Source: Pomphorhynchus laevis
Lineage: Eukaryota > Acanthocephala > Palaeacanthocephala > Echinorhynchida > Pomphorhynchidae
DNA length: 64,000 bases
Direction: 5' to 3'
NCBI GenBank assembly: GCA_012934845.2
Contig: WNNJ02001299.1
Span: 1 to 64,000, forward strand
The notes under the pieces were generated by a model, which was not told the origin of the DNA, ran no database searches, and was given only the letters and a program-made list of their open reading frames with translations. The position numbers and the translations under genes are program-made. Shown here piece after piece: positions 52,944-64,000 of the stretch; the stretch's first letter is position 1; the number at the start of each line of letters is the position of its first letter.

Positions 52944-55900
52944 TCTGACGACGAGAGTGAGATATCAATACGCGAACTGATTCTGCAGCAGAATAAATCA
53001 ATGAAAATGGTTATCAAACAGATGGAAGAAAGAGACCACTATTTGAAGAGATTGTCGGAAATAGATGATCATCCAAACCAGCAAAGCACTCAATCAACAG
53101 CCGTAAACGATCAAGTTAGTATTTTAGCATTTCGTCGATTTAACGGTGAATCAGAGAGTTGGCGAAATTACTTATCGCAAACAACGTTATATTTTGATGC
53201 ATGCGGTATTAAAGACTCACAAAAAAAGAAAACATCACTTTTATCATGGTTGAGCCCCGATATGTTCGATGTTGTTAGAAAGGCGACTACGACACGTGAA
53301 ATAGACGAGATAACCTTCGACGAAGTCGTTGAAATATTGAATAAACATTACTCAAGACGAGTGCACCGAATATCTGCAAGATTTAATTTTATGTCGATAC
53401 GCAAAAAAGATAAAGAAGCATACAACGAATGGGTCAACAACCTCGAAGGTGTTGCACGAGATTGTAACTTCTTCAATCTTACTATTAAAGATGAAGCATC
53501 AGCAATAGCAGACAGAATCCGAGATATGATCGCTATGTACTCACCAGACGAATATATTCGTAAATCAGCCTTACGACACGAGGCACTCACGTTGGAACAA
53601 CTCTGATATCACGACGAACTATGAAATAATGAGTCGAGCACCTACGTTGATCAAGCAAAATGATAATCAGGATACTTCAGATGAAATCCTGTATAGCAAC
53701 AATACACAGAAAGATAACGTCGCAGATACAACACCTCAAACATGCGATGATAAGGATGAAATATATTTCAATCGCAAACAAAAACAATTAGGTAGTCGTA
53801 TAGAAAAATATACATAACGGTGTCGTAATTGTGGGAACACACATTCGTTAAATCAATATTGTCCGGCAAAAGGAAAGAAATGTTTTAATTGTCAAAAAGA
53901 AGGGCATTTTGCAAGGTTGCGCAGATCGAAACAAATAAGAATGTTACACCCAAGTCAACAAAGTAGACAGTACGAAATACTCAAAATCGGCCGAAGAAAA
54001 ATTGTTGAAGTTCAACTACCAATCAATAACTGTATGGTCCGGATGTAATTGGACACAGGAGCAGCGGCTACAGTGGTGCCAAAAGATATATGGAACAGAA
54101 TAGGCCGTCCGCACTTACGACCTACACGACCATTGTGCGCATTTGGTGGTTTATAAATTGCTGTTCTTGGAGAGTGCGACGTCAACGTACAGTGGGGAAA
54201 TAAAGAAATACAATTGACAATGTTTTTACAAGAACCCAAGAAAGGCCGCTTATGTGACTTCCGTGGACGATAAAACTAGGTCTAAGTTTACCCGGTAAAT
54301 TGACGGATATTTATGCTATAAACCAAATCGACGATTGGCAAAATATTGGTTGTAAGGTGAAGCAAAGATTTCCCGTCGTATTTGACGAACGTCCAAGTCA
54401 AGTAAATAATTTTACTGCATCGTTGCGATTGACAACGGACGCGAAACCAGTTCGCTGGAACTCAAGACGAATCCCCCTACCAATGGTTGGAAGTGTTAAA
54501 GAAGAGCTCGATCGATTGATACAAGCAAATATATTAAGTCCTGTTAACAGCAACGAAGACATCTCGCCAGAGTGGGCAACTCCAATAGTTGTCGTTAGGA
54601 AAAAATCATGCGAAATACGAATATGTGCTGATTTTAGGGTTACACTTAACAAATACCTTGTAAAAGATGCCTTTCAGATGCAACACATCGAGCAGATCAT
54701 TAACCGGGTAGCAAAAGGACGATATTTCTCAACAATTGACTTACACAACGCCTACTTACAAACCCCAGTTGATAAACAGAGTCAAAAGTTACTGGTAATT
54801 ACAACACCATGGGGTTACTATAAATATACGCGCCTTCCGTTCGGAATTTCAACTGCTCCAGCTGTATTTCAGAAATATGTTGACAAAATTATTCATGATG
54901 TCCCGAGAGTAGTGGCATATGTGGACGATATTGTAGTGACGTCGGAATGATACCATGTTCATTGGAAACAACTAATTGCAATCTTCGAACGATTTCAAAA
55001 GGTTGGACTTAGAATTTCCCCGAACAAATGCCATTTTGGACAAAAAGAGATCGAGTTTCTGGGAGTACACATCGCAAATGGAATAATTACACTAAACGAA
55101 GATAAACTAGATGCGATCAATCACCTTCAAATTCCAAGAAATAAATCTATATTAAAATCATTTTTGGGAATGGTTACGTATCACACCAAATTTATACCGG
55201 CTTTGCAGGAAATATGCAGACCATTATATCAATTAACACCAAGAGTAACATGGAAGTGGACTATTGAACACACAATGTGTTTTAGAGACATCAAAGACGC
55301 ACTCCGCAATCCGGTTAGTCTGATTCCGTATCGATTAGACAAGCCTCTTATATTAACGTGTGATGCAAGTAATGCAGGATTGGGTGCTGCGCTCTGTCAC
55401 GATATTAACGGAAACATCAAACCCATATTCTTAACATCCAGGGTACTCTCGACAGCCGAAGAAAAATATGCTGTTATTAACCGAGAAGCCTTGGCTATAT
55501 TCTTTGCCGTTCGTCGATTCCATGACTATGTGTATGGAAGAGGATTTGAAATCTGGACTGATCATAAACCCCTAGTCGGTATTTTAGGAGATTCGCGTGA
55601 CCTCAGAGCAATGACTAACACGAGAATGATTCGGTGGGCATTACATCTATCGGGATATAACTATACTATTAAATATATTGAAGGAAAGGATAATGTATAT
55701 GCTGACATTTTATCACGATCGCCGACAGCAGCAAGAAATGCCACTGTCAAACAAACCTACGACCTTGATAACGAAGATAATATACTAGTAGTACAAGAGG
55801 AGAAACTAGATCAGATCGAGTTGTCGTCACATGAACTTCAAAAGGCATCACACACTGATACACAACTACGTAGGATAACACGTTACGTGCGATTTGGTTG

Positions 55901-57319
55901 GCCGTCGAAAGTACAGGACATCGACAAAACTTTCGAATTCAGACGGAATGAATTATCATACGAAAATGGAATATTAATGTTTCAACAACGAATTGTTATA
56001 CCGGAAGCACTATATCGATGCGTTCTACGAATATTACACGAGGGACACCCTGGAGAGGCAGCCATGAAAACCTATGCCAGATACTATGTGTGGTGGCCGA
56101 GATTAGATAATGATATACACAACTATGTCGCAAGTTGTTACGATTGTCAAATAATGAGACCGGATGCACGCGAGCTACCATTATACAATTTGGACGTACC
56201 GTGTAAGCCCTGGCATCGCATTCATCTTGATTTTGCGGGCCCAATAAATGGTAACATGTTTCTAATATTAGTCGACGCACTAACTAAGTGGCCCGAAGTA
56301 TGGAAAGCTAAAACCTGGACATCGAATACGTTATGCCGGGCATTGCAGAGTGCATGTGCAAGATGGGGAATTCCTGCTCAAATAGTGACGGATAATGGCC
56401 CACAGTTTATAAGCAGCGAATTTAGAAATTTCTATCAAAGAAATTCAATCAAACACATAAGAACAAGCCCTTATTATCCTCAAGCGAATGGTTTGACCGA
56501 GCGTTTTATTCAAACGCTAAAAAGCTGAGTATTCAAAAGAAATTTCGACAGCCAAGCTCTGTTAACTTTTCTGCAAAGCTACAGGAACTCAGTGCATGCT
56601 ACCACATCTAAAACCCCTGCTGAATTAATGATCGGACGAAGGCTACCTACAGTGTTTGAAAATGTAAAGCCAACTATGGAAAGACGAATACAAGAACAAC
56701 ATGAAAGATGGTCACAGCGACGCAGTGCCTCAGCTCAAACCCGATTTTTTACAATAAGTGATCTGGTTTGGTTTTATGACAAACGTAAAAATATTTGGAA
56801 AGAAGCTGTTATCATAAATCGAAATGGGCTAGCTTCATATGAAATTGAATGTGAAGGCGTACATCGACGTACACACGGCAATGAATAACGTTGGCGAATC
56901 AATAATAAATATATGGTGCAAGATTCGGAAGTGGTATCAGATACTGAAGAGTATTTAAATGTACAATCTTCAAATGGTTCGAATAACAGACAGACGATCG
57001 AGATTCAACAAGCCAAAAAAGACGGAATCAGAAAACAATGTGAATCGGGTAATCAACAATGTCGTAATAATGATGATCCCTATACTTCCACGTATCCAAA
57101 TGAATCCAGAATCGAGAGAGAACATGAAAAGTTCGATCAAGATAATGATCCAAACCAACATAAAAAGGTCGACCAAGATAATGAAGCAAACCAACATACA
57201 CCAGATAGCGAACAGATTAATTATTCCCAAAACTGCGACGAAGTAACAGAGACAGACGATGTCAAGAAGGCCATACGACGAATACAGTATGCCTCTTCGT
57301 TAGTAAGGGGAAAGAAGAT

Positions 57320-57529
57320 GTTACATACAGCATTATGCGCATCATCACAATGAACAGCACAAATACTGCAAACCATTGTATGAATAACAACAGCGGCACC
57401 CTTTATTGTAGTACTATATAAACGGATTTGCTAATATTATTGTCGTTGTTTTTCCAGTGTTTGTATTCAGTAAGTAACAAACTTTTACTTGTTTTGTTTT
57501 GCTCCAAATTGGTTTCGTTCAAGATGACA
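57320..57529 (+). repeat. Right (3') LTR of the nested Gypsy element
   Basis: 210 bp starting TGTTACATAC. About eight or nine differences from the left LTR. Followed by the RT region of the outer element. Confidence 0.85.
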
Positions 57530-59338
57530 CTCTAGACTTGCCAAATACGCATTTATCTTTATTCACTCGAATATTTGCTTGATTAAACCTGTCTAGTACC
57601 TGCTTCAATCTTTCGATATGACTTTCCATATTTTCCGCTGCAATAATAATGTCATCGAGATAAACCGCCACTCTTTCAATTCCATCCAATAAGGAAGTCA
57701 TTCACCGTTGAAAAATAATAGGACTGGTTGTCAAACCGAACGGGAGACGGCGGTATCGGAAAAATGTAATGAGAGTAGCAATTGTCAATAAAGAACGGCA
57801 TTCCGGAGCAATCGGCATTTTTAAATATGCTTATCGTAAATCAATTTTGGAATATATCTTGCCGCCGGCTATTTTTATCATTATGCTATCGAAGGTTGGC
57901 ATTTCATACATTTCCGCACTTAACACTGGATTTATTGTCACTCGAAAATCGGCACAAATACAAATATCTTTATCTGCTTTCCGTACGATGACTAAAGTGT
58001 TGCCCATTTGATGACATCTTGCCCCACATCGATCGTTTCTATCACACCTTCCTTCTGCAATCTTTGAATTTCTATTGTCACAACTGTGCGAAGATGGAAC
58101 GGAATTCTTCTACAGGGTATTGTCTTTGGTATCGCATTTTCGTGGACGTGTAGTTTTACCTCAAAATTCTTTATTTGACAGGATTGAGAAGTAAATAAAC
58201 TTGAATGAATTTGCAAGACTTTTTAACCACCGAGGATTTCTTAAGCTGGGACATCCTATGTTTCGCCATATTGTCGCAGGAAGAGTTGAAATTGCCGCAC
58301 CCGTATCATAATCCATTACACATGACTGGTTGTTTAACTTAACACTGATCGAAGGCCCCTCGTATGATTGTACTTGAAATATTTCGACATCTTCTGCCTC
58401 TACTTGCAACAATGCGATTTCGTCATCAAATAGCGCTTCCTGCACTTCGTTTATCCTGGTTGTTTTATGCTTCTTAACTTGACAACATATCTGAACATGA
58501 CTAATTTTATTGCAGAAATAGCATCGCAATTTTTTGCTGGACATTCAATTTGATTTGCATTAAATCGGTTGCACTTATTGCATCTGGTTGCTTTGTTATA
58601 CCGTTTAGACCTATCCTTGTTCAACTCGAAAACCTTTGTTTCATTTGCTTCCTACCCTTGAATCGGCTTGATAAGTGTGGTGGCTCGACGTGTCAATTGA
58701 AACGTTCGAGCGATATTTAAGACTTCTTCTAAGCTGGAATTCGGTAATCGGAGCGCTGCATTTCACACCTCTGGATGAGGAGTTTGTATTACTAACATAT
58801 ATCTTATCCGTTCATCAACAGCCTGTTTTTCGTTCCTGATTTCACTTGAAAAAAACTTACATGTGTTGGCGATTCCTCTTGCATGGGCTATTCAGGATGC
58901 ATATGTCTGATCGGGTTGATACGTGCACTGAGAAAATTCGTATCTCGCAGTCAGGATATGGATGGGCTAATCGTAGTGCCTCTTCAATACATTGATGATA
59001 TCATCGTAACTGGTTGTCGTGCCCATTACTTGAGGAAGTAACTTTTTTAACAATTGATACGTCTTGCTGCCCACCGAAGATAGAAGAATTTATTTCTGTT
59101 GCGGATCATGGTTTCTGTCTTGTGCTCGCAAAAAATGTGCAAATTGATCGGAATAATCCATCCACGTTTCATCTTCCTCTTGAAACTGGCGAAAATTTGT
59201 ATAAACTGCACCACCACGGGCCGAACCCATTTGTATACGTTCAATTAGTTCCTATATGGCAACAATCTTCTTTTGTTGATCATTTAATAATATCCGGAGT
59301 TCTCCCTTACTAGGAGTTATCTCACCCTCGTCGCCACT

Positions 59339-59854
59339 TGTAGTATTGTCTAACATTTAAAGTGTCTAAACGACAAATATTAAAGAGTCACTTTATACTG
59401 AAAATAAACAACAACGCAATAAAAGAAATGTCACAGCATATATATAATCACTGTCGGTACAATATCAAAAGATCTCTGAATGAGTAGGCACACTCATTCT
59501 ATTTTCTAATACAACCATTGTTTAGTGTGTGCATTGCTTCTTACATTATCAGGATCAATGATTGTACCGCTACTCATACGTTACAATTACTCTTTACCAG
59601 AAAAAGACTTCACCTTACCTTTTTGGACGTCTTCGAATCCGACTGCTGCGTCGAACTATCGCTGGTTGGACTACAAACCGAGATTTGTTATTGGTTGTCT
59701 CCTCAAACCCATTTCTGTCTCGTTGTGGGGATCCTTCTGTGAATTTCTCTTGAGTATTTTCAGTCAATGGCTGTGACCTACTGGTATCACCTGTTTAGCT
59801 AATGATATTCGATCTTCTGCTCAAATAAGTACGAGTCTCGTCTTGTTGTAAGTT
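59339..59854 (-). repeat. Right (5') LTR of the outer Gypsy element
   Basis: About 516 bp. On the element strand it is followed after two bases by the primer-binding-like TGG. Its outer edge runs into TTAGATTAGATTAG, where the exact boundary is uncertain by a few bases. Confidence 0.9.
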
Positions 59855-60600
59855 AGATTAGATTAGATTTTGAAAAAACACACTATATCAACATTAAGGG
59901 CTTTAAGCCCACGAATTTATTTTTTAAATTATTTTTTTCACAATACAAAATATTCTATCATAATATTTGAATTGTTCAACTAATTATATTTTGAATATTA
60001 CATGAAGACCAATCAACGTCGATTATAATACCGGGAATTCACTTTTCAATTGTTTTCTTCCAGTTACAAAATATTTTATCATAATATTCAAATTGTTCAA
60101 CCAATCAGATTTTGAATATTACCACTATTCTAATCAACACTGCTTTAAGCCATAGAAATAATTTTTTAAATTGTATTTTTCCAATAACAAAATATTTTAT
60201 CGTATCTCAATTACAAAATATTTTATCATAATATTAATATTGTTCAACCAAAAAGATTTTGAATATTACCAGTAGACCAATCAATTTTGGCGTAATCCTA
60301 GGAATTCATTTTTTCAATTGTTTTTTCCAATTACAAAATATTTTATCATGATATTCAGATTGTTTAATTAAACAGATTTTGAATATTACGACTATTCGAA
60401 TCAACACCGGCTAAAAGCCAGAGAAATAATTTTTTGGATTGTATTTTTCCAAGCCTGGACATTCATTTATTAAATTTTCTTCCAGTTACAAAATATTTTA
60501 TCATGATATTCAGATTGTTCAATTAAACAGATTTTGAATATTACCACTTTTCTAATCAGCACAGGCTAAAAGCTTGAGAAATAATATTTAAAATTAATAT
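59855..60600 (+). repeat. Satellite array (block 3)
   Basis: Monomers of the same 122-bp family (starts near 59969, 60088, 60236, 60356 and 60510), with less regular spacing than block 1. It ends where a gamma LINE begins. Confidence 0.85.
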
Positions 60601-61622
60601 AATTGTCGTTCAAACATGCTATAGTTCGCCTATTATTAAAGAAGCATCATCTTGATCCAAGTTCCGCCTCCTCCTATAGACCAATATCAAACCTTCCGAC
60701 CATCTCAAAACTTTTCGAGCGTCTCATCCTCAGACAGGTAAGCAACTACATATCATCAAATTCTATGTTTCCACCTTTTCAATCAGCATATCGACCACAA
60801 CATTCTACTATGACCGCATGCACAAAACTCTCCAATGATCTACTTCTTGCTCTTGACAAACATCTAGTAAGCCTTGTAATTTCACTTGATTTATCCTCCG
60901 CCTTTGATGTAGTTGATCACACTATACTTCTCTAATGTCTCAAACACATTACTGCTTCTCGTCTCATGTCATTTCTTGGTTCAAATCCTACCTCTCAAAT
61001 CGCTCTTATCACGTAGTCTCCAACTCTTCTGCGCCGGTTCCTCTCAGCTGCGGTGTACCACAAGGATCCGTTCTAGGGCCGCTTCTTTTCACCCTTCTTC
61101 TTGGTGATTTATCTTCCATCGTGGTCCCTTTCGGCTTTGAAGTTATTCAGTACGCTGACGATATAGTAATCTATGCATCATGCACATTTACATCTACATC
61201 CAACCTCGCTTCTGATGCATCGTCTTGCCTCTCTGCTATTCACGCATATCTTTGTTCAATCCGTATGTTTTTAAACAACGAGAAATCTAACATGATGTGG
61301 ATAACACCGCGCTACTCTTACACTTTTGATTTTCCAGTATGCATACACAATTTCCGTCTACCAGAAGTGACTATCATGGCAATCCTCGGTGTCCCTTTTG
61401 ACAATAATCTCTCGTTTCTGCCTTTTATTCGTAGCAAGATCAGTTCATGCTCCCTCATCCTCCGTGACATTCGAAGTGTCCGTAGAAACCTCGACGTCAA
61501 ATCGACAGCTATTTTAATCTCCAGCCTTTTCATGCCTCGTCTAGAATATTGCTTAGGTCTTCTCGTAAACTGTCCAGCATATCAATTTCACTATCTACAA
61601 AGGATTCTGCACATGGCGCTGC
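60601..61622 (+). mobile_element. LINE family gamma-related copy 8, RT region
   Basis: Plus strand, starting in RT motif 1: HAIVRLLLKKHHLDPSSASS, YRPISNLPTISKLFERLILR, FQSAYRPQHSTMTACTK, SLDLSSAFDVVDHT. After a frame change at about 60.93 kb come CGVPQGSVLGPLLFTLLLGD, IQYADDIVIYASCT and MFLNNEKSNMMWI, then thumb to LQRILHMA. The sequence differs more from other gamma copies than they do from each other, so it may be a sister family. Both ends are missing: satellite on the left, an LTR element on the right. Confidence 0.8.
60935..61622 (+). pseudogene. Gamma-related LINE RT palm and thumb
   Basis: An open piece of about 230 residues with WFKSYLSNRSYHVVSNSS, CGVPQGSVLGP, the catalytic YADD and thumb segments LILRDIRSVRRNL and LISSLFMPRLEYCLGL. 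Motif A lies in the preceding frame, so one frameshift separates them. It ends where the Gypsy LTR was inserted. Confidence 0.8.
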
Positions 61623-61875
61623 TGTAATGTATGAACGAATACAAATGGCACAAAGCAACGTTTCGCCATGCAGATGCAACTTATTGATGTTCCGCTTCTT
61701 CGTTACACGACCACTGTCGTATGCTGATCGGCGGTGATTGTAGTATTACTTAATCATTACAGAATTGCTTATAAAACACTACTTGTTGCTTTCAAAACAG
61801 TTTTTCGTGTTTTGTGCTGTTGACTAAAAAGCTTCCATTTGTATTTCATTTTAAATGATCAATGAAAACGTTACA
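61623..61875 (+). repeat. 5' LTR of the fourth Gypsy element
   Basis: About 253 bp from TGTAATG to GTTACA, TG...CA in form, placed between the interrupted LINE and the primer-site-like TGG. Boundaries are inferred, because the other LTR is outside the window. Confidence 0.65.
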
Positions 61876-64000
61876 AATGGCGACGAGGGTGAGATACCCA
61901 GTAAGGCTGAGCTCTTATCATTGTTGTGGAAGCAAGCTGAAGAAAACAAAACACTCATGCAGACTATGAAGACGTTGTTAGAAGATAGACAAGGAAACTC
62001 AAAAAGCCAACCGGTATTATTTCGAAAATTTCTTGAAGATGAAGAATTATGGCCCGGATATTATGGCCAATTTATGCATCACGTGAACGCTATGAAATAT
62101 ATGGACGATAAAGATCGGAAAGAGATTCTACTAGCATCTATTGGACCACAAGCATATGGGCTGCTCAAGAAATTAATACCTACGATTGCTGAAGAAAACA
62201 CAACTTACACTCGCATTGTTGAAACGCTAGACCGTCATTACCGGAAGACAGTTCATATTGTAGCAGCGCGATACGAATTTGCAACGATCGATATGAAGCC
62301 GGGGCAGAATTATGCACAGTGGATCGCAGAAGCCAGAGATCTAGCTAACAAATGCCGCTTCTTCTCTCCTACTATAGGAAACGAGGTCCAAGCGGTAGAC
62401 GAGCGGTTAAGAGACTTGATTATCGCACGCACACCTCACGAAGAAGTCAGAAGGACAGCACTTCGTCTCCCAAATCCGACGTTGGACGAGGTCATTAATA
62501 TAGCCACTACATTTGAGATGACTCGAGCCACTACAATGTTGTTGCAACGAAACGATAGTGCGCAACACAAATCATTCGAGAATGACGTGCATCAAATGAC
62601 AAAGATTCCACAAAGAACCAAATGCAATCGTTGTGGGTTGGTGCATCTACCGAATGCGAAATGTGTGGCAAGAGATGGTAAATGTTACAAATGTAACCGA
62701 AAAGGGCATTACGCACGATTTTGCCGATCTCGTAATAGTACTCGAGTCGTACACGACCTTATAGAAGACGATTTTGAAGAGGACGACAAACTGGGAATTG
62801 CTCAATTGAGGATACATCATCAGGAAATTAATGAAATAAATAGAGGAGAAGACTACCCTCAAATTATAGTAAAGTTGAATGGCTTAGAAGTAGCCATGGA
62901 ATATGACACGGGAGCAGCAGTATCAACGGTACCAAGTTCAGTTTAGAACCAGTTGAAATGTCCTAGTCTGATTTCAGCAAGGTGGCTAAGAAGCTACACT
63001 GGCGACAAAATACGCACAGTAGGAAGATGCCAGGTATCGGTAGAGTTAAATAATAAGATAGCAAATTTGGAGGTAGAAGTCATCAACACCGACAATCACG
63101 CGTTGTTCGGTCGACCCTGGATCAAAGCATTTAATTTGGAATGGCCAAGTGTAGTTCATATTAAACAGATTCTTGAAGATCTAAGCCTGCATGCAATCCG
63201 AGAAATTTTACAACCATTCGCGCATCTGTTTGAAACCCGCGTTGGAGTTATCAAAGGTTTCAAGGCAAAGATTGTAATCAGCAGACAGGCATCGCCACGC
63301 ATAGTGCCCAACAGAAGAATTCCCATATCGCTTAAAGATAAGACGATCGCCGAAATTGAACGGTTGTGCAAAGAGGAAATTTTGGAGCCAGTGCATGTCG
63401 ATCGTGACAATATTGAATGGTCTACACCGCTTGTTATAGTTCGTAAGAAAGATGGCGACATACGGATTTGCGCAGATTTTCGAGTGACTATTAACTCATT
63501 CCTGTCGATTGAGTCGTATGAAATGCCAACCTTTGACTCAATAATGCTGACCATTGCAGGATCTCACTGGTACTCGAAAATCGACCTCAGAGATGCATAT
63601 TTGCAAATGGAGGTGTCGGAAGAATGTAGGCATTTACTCACGGTATCAACACCATTAGGTTTCTATCGGTATCGGCGGTTGCCATTCGGATTGTCGATTA
63701 GTCCAGCTATTTTTCAAAGATATATGTCCAATTTGATGATGGGAATTAATGGAGTGGCCACGTACTTAGACGATATTTTGATCGGAACGCATACAAATGA
63801 GGAACATATGATGCAATTACATAGTGATGAAGAGACTGTCTAAAGCGAATATTCACATTAGGTCTGACAAGTGCGTTTTTTGTAAGGAGAAGATTGACTT
63901 TCTTGCTCACCAGTTAGGGCAAAATCAGATATTACCATCACCGTCAAAGATAACGGCAATTCAAAATATGGAACGCCCGCAGAATAAAACACAATTAAGA
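61623..64000 (+). mobile_element. Ty3/Gypsy element (K02A2.6-like), running off the window
   Basis: Inserted into the gamma LINE. 5' LTR 61623-61875, primer-site-like TGGCGACGAGGGTGAG at 61878. Parts: gag about 61.88-62.75 kb ending in a CCHC knuckle (CYKCNRKGHYARFC), protease (DTGAAVSTVP) about 62.9 kb, RT with YLDD about 63.2-63.85 kb. RNase H, integrase and the 3' LTR lie beyond the window. It is the best preserved LTR element here, with about two breaks visible in the part seen. Age cannot be judged without the second LTR. Confidence 0.8.

Larger units (their letters stand above)
52733..57529 (+). mobile_element. Nested Ty3/Gypsy element (K02A2.6-like)
   Basis: Inserted on the opposite strand inside the outer Gypsy element. 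LTRs of about 210 bp at 52733-52943 and 57320-57529. Parts in order: gag about 52.94-53.9 kb with a CCHC-type knuckle (CFNCQKEGHF), protease (DTGAAAT) about 54.05 kb, RT (YVDD) about 54.4-55.1 kb, RNase H about 55.3-55.7 kb, integrase with an HHCC-type zinc region and D,D-35-E-type core about 55.95-56.55 kb, integrase C-terminal region to about 56.9 kb. A hydrophilic Asn/Gln/Asp-rich tail runs up to the right LTR. Broken, about five breaks. LTRs differ by roughly 4 percent. Confidence 0.8.
50642..59854 (-). mobile_element. Ty3/Gypsy element (K02A2.6-like) hosting a nested element
   Basis: Outer element inserted in the satellite, LTRs at 50642-51161 and 59339-59854. Genes on the minus strand: gag with a CCHC knuckle about 59.3-58.45 kb, protease (DTGAAIS) about 58.3 kb, RT (YLDD) about 58.2-57.54 kb, RNase H about 52.66-52.4 kb, integrase about 52.16-51.6 kb and its C-terminal region to about 51.25 kb. 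A primer-site-like TGGCGACGAGGGTG follows the right-hand LTR. A second Gypsy element splits it between RT and RNase H, and part of pol is absent there. LTRs are almost identical, about three differences over 500 bp outside a diverged terminal dozen bases, yet the internal region is broken, with at least six breaks. Confidence 0.8.

Noticed and set aside
1-64000. Expectation of a prokaryotic system (operons, defence islands, CRISPR)
   Set aside because: No operons, ribosome binding sites or bacterial gene families were seen. Content is entirely eukaryotic transposable elements and satellite DNA.

Overview
This 64 kb window looks like heterochromatin-like DNA from an invertebrate animal genome. 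It is AT-rich overall and gene-poor, and almost every readable protein belongs to a eukaryotic retroelement: AP-endonuclease LINEs, an RTE-type LINE, Penelope-like elements, an unplaced reverse transcriptase and Ty3/Gypsy LTR elements. I found no host protein-coding gene, tRNA, rRNA or CRISPR array, and no bacterial-style operon. I cannot name the phylum from the sequence alone.

Layout. 1-4.15 kb: a nearly complete LINE (family alpha, minus strand) whose ORF1 and ORF2 lie in one frame, separated by a single TGA followed by CTA. 4.2-6.6 kb: AT-rich DNA with a 210-bp foldback, a dispersed repeat and two 3' fragments of LINE family delta. 6.6-14.4 kb: nested copies of an L2/CR1-like LINE (family gamma) on both strands, with delta fragments and a 13-bp minisatellite at a gamma 5' end. 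14.8-19.15 kb: a complete CR1-type LINE (family beta) with overlapping ORF1 and ORF2, inserted in a repeat whose uninterrupted copy lies nearby at 19.6 kb. 19.8-24.7 kb: more LINE relics and a very AT-rich Penelope-like RT. 24.7-28.9 kb: the longest gamma copy. 29-31.2 kb and 38.9-40.6 kb: no recognised genes. 31.2-37 kb: a beta 3' fragment, two Penelope GIY-YIG fragments and an unplaced RT relic. 37.2-39 kb: another gamma copy.

40.6-60.6 kb is a tandem satellite with a 122-123-bp period that has been split twice. The first split is a full-length RTE LINE, itself interrupted by an LTR composite carrying three LTRs and a captured piece of another LINE. The second split is a Gypsy element with a second, oppositely oriented Gypsy element nested inside it. 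From 60.6 kb a gamma LINE is cut by a fourth Gypsy element that runs off the window.

The elements use each other as landing sites rather than forming a pathway. Features shared between families stand out: a spaced C4 zinc motif in three different LINE ORF1 proteins, 3'-terminal hairpins in four LINE families, and a gag start codon placed inside the LTR in all four Gypsy elements. Two LTR composites look as if they moved as whole units. All identifications come from reading motifs by eye, without database searches.
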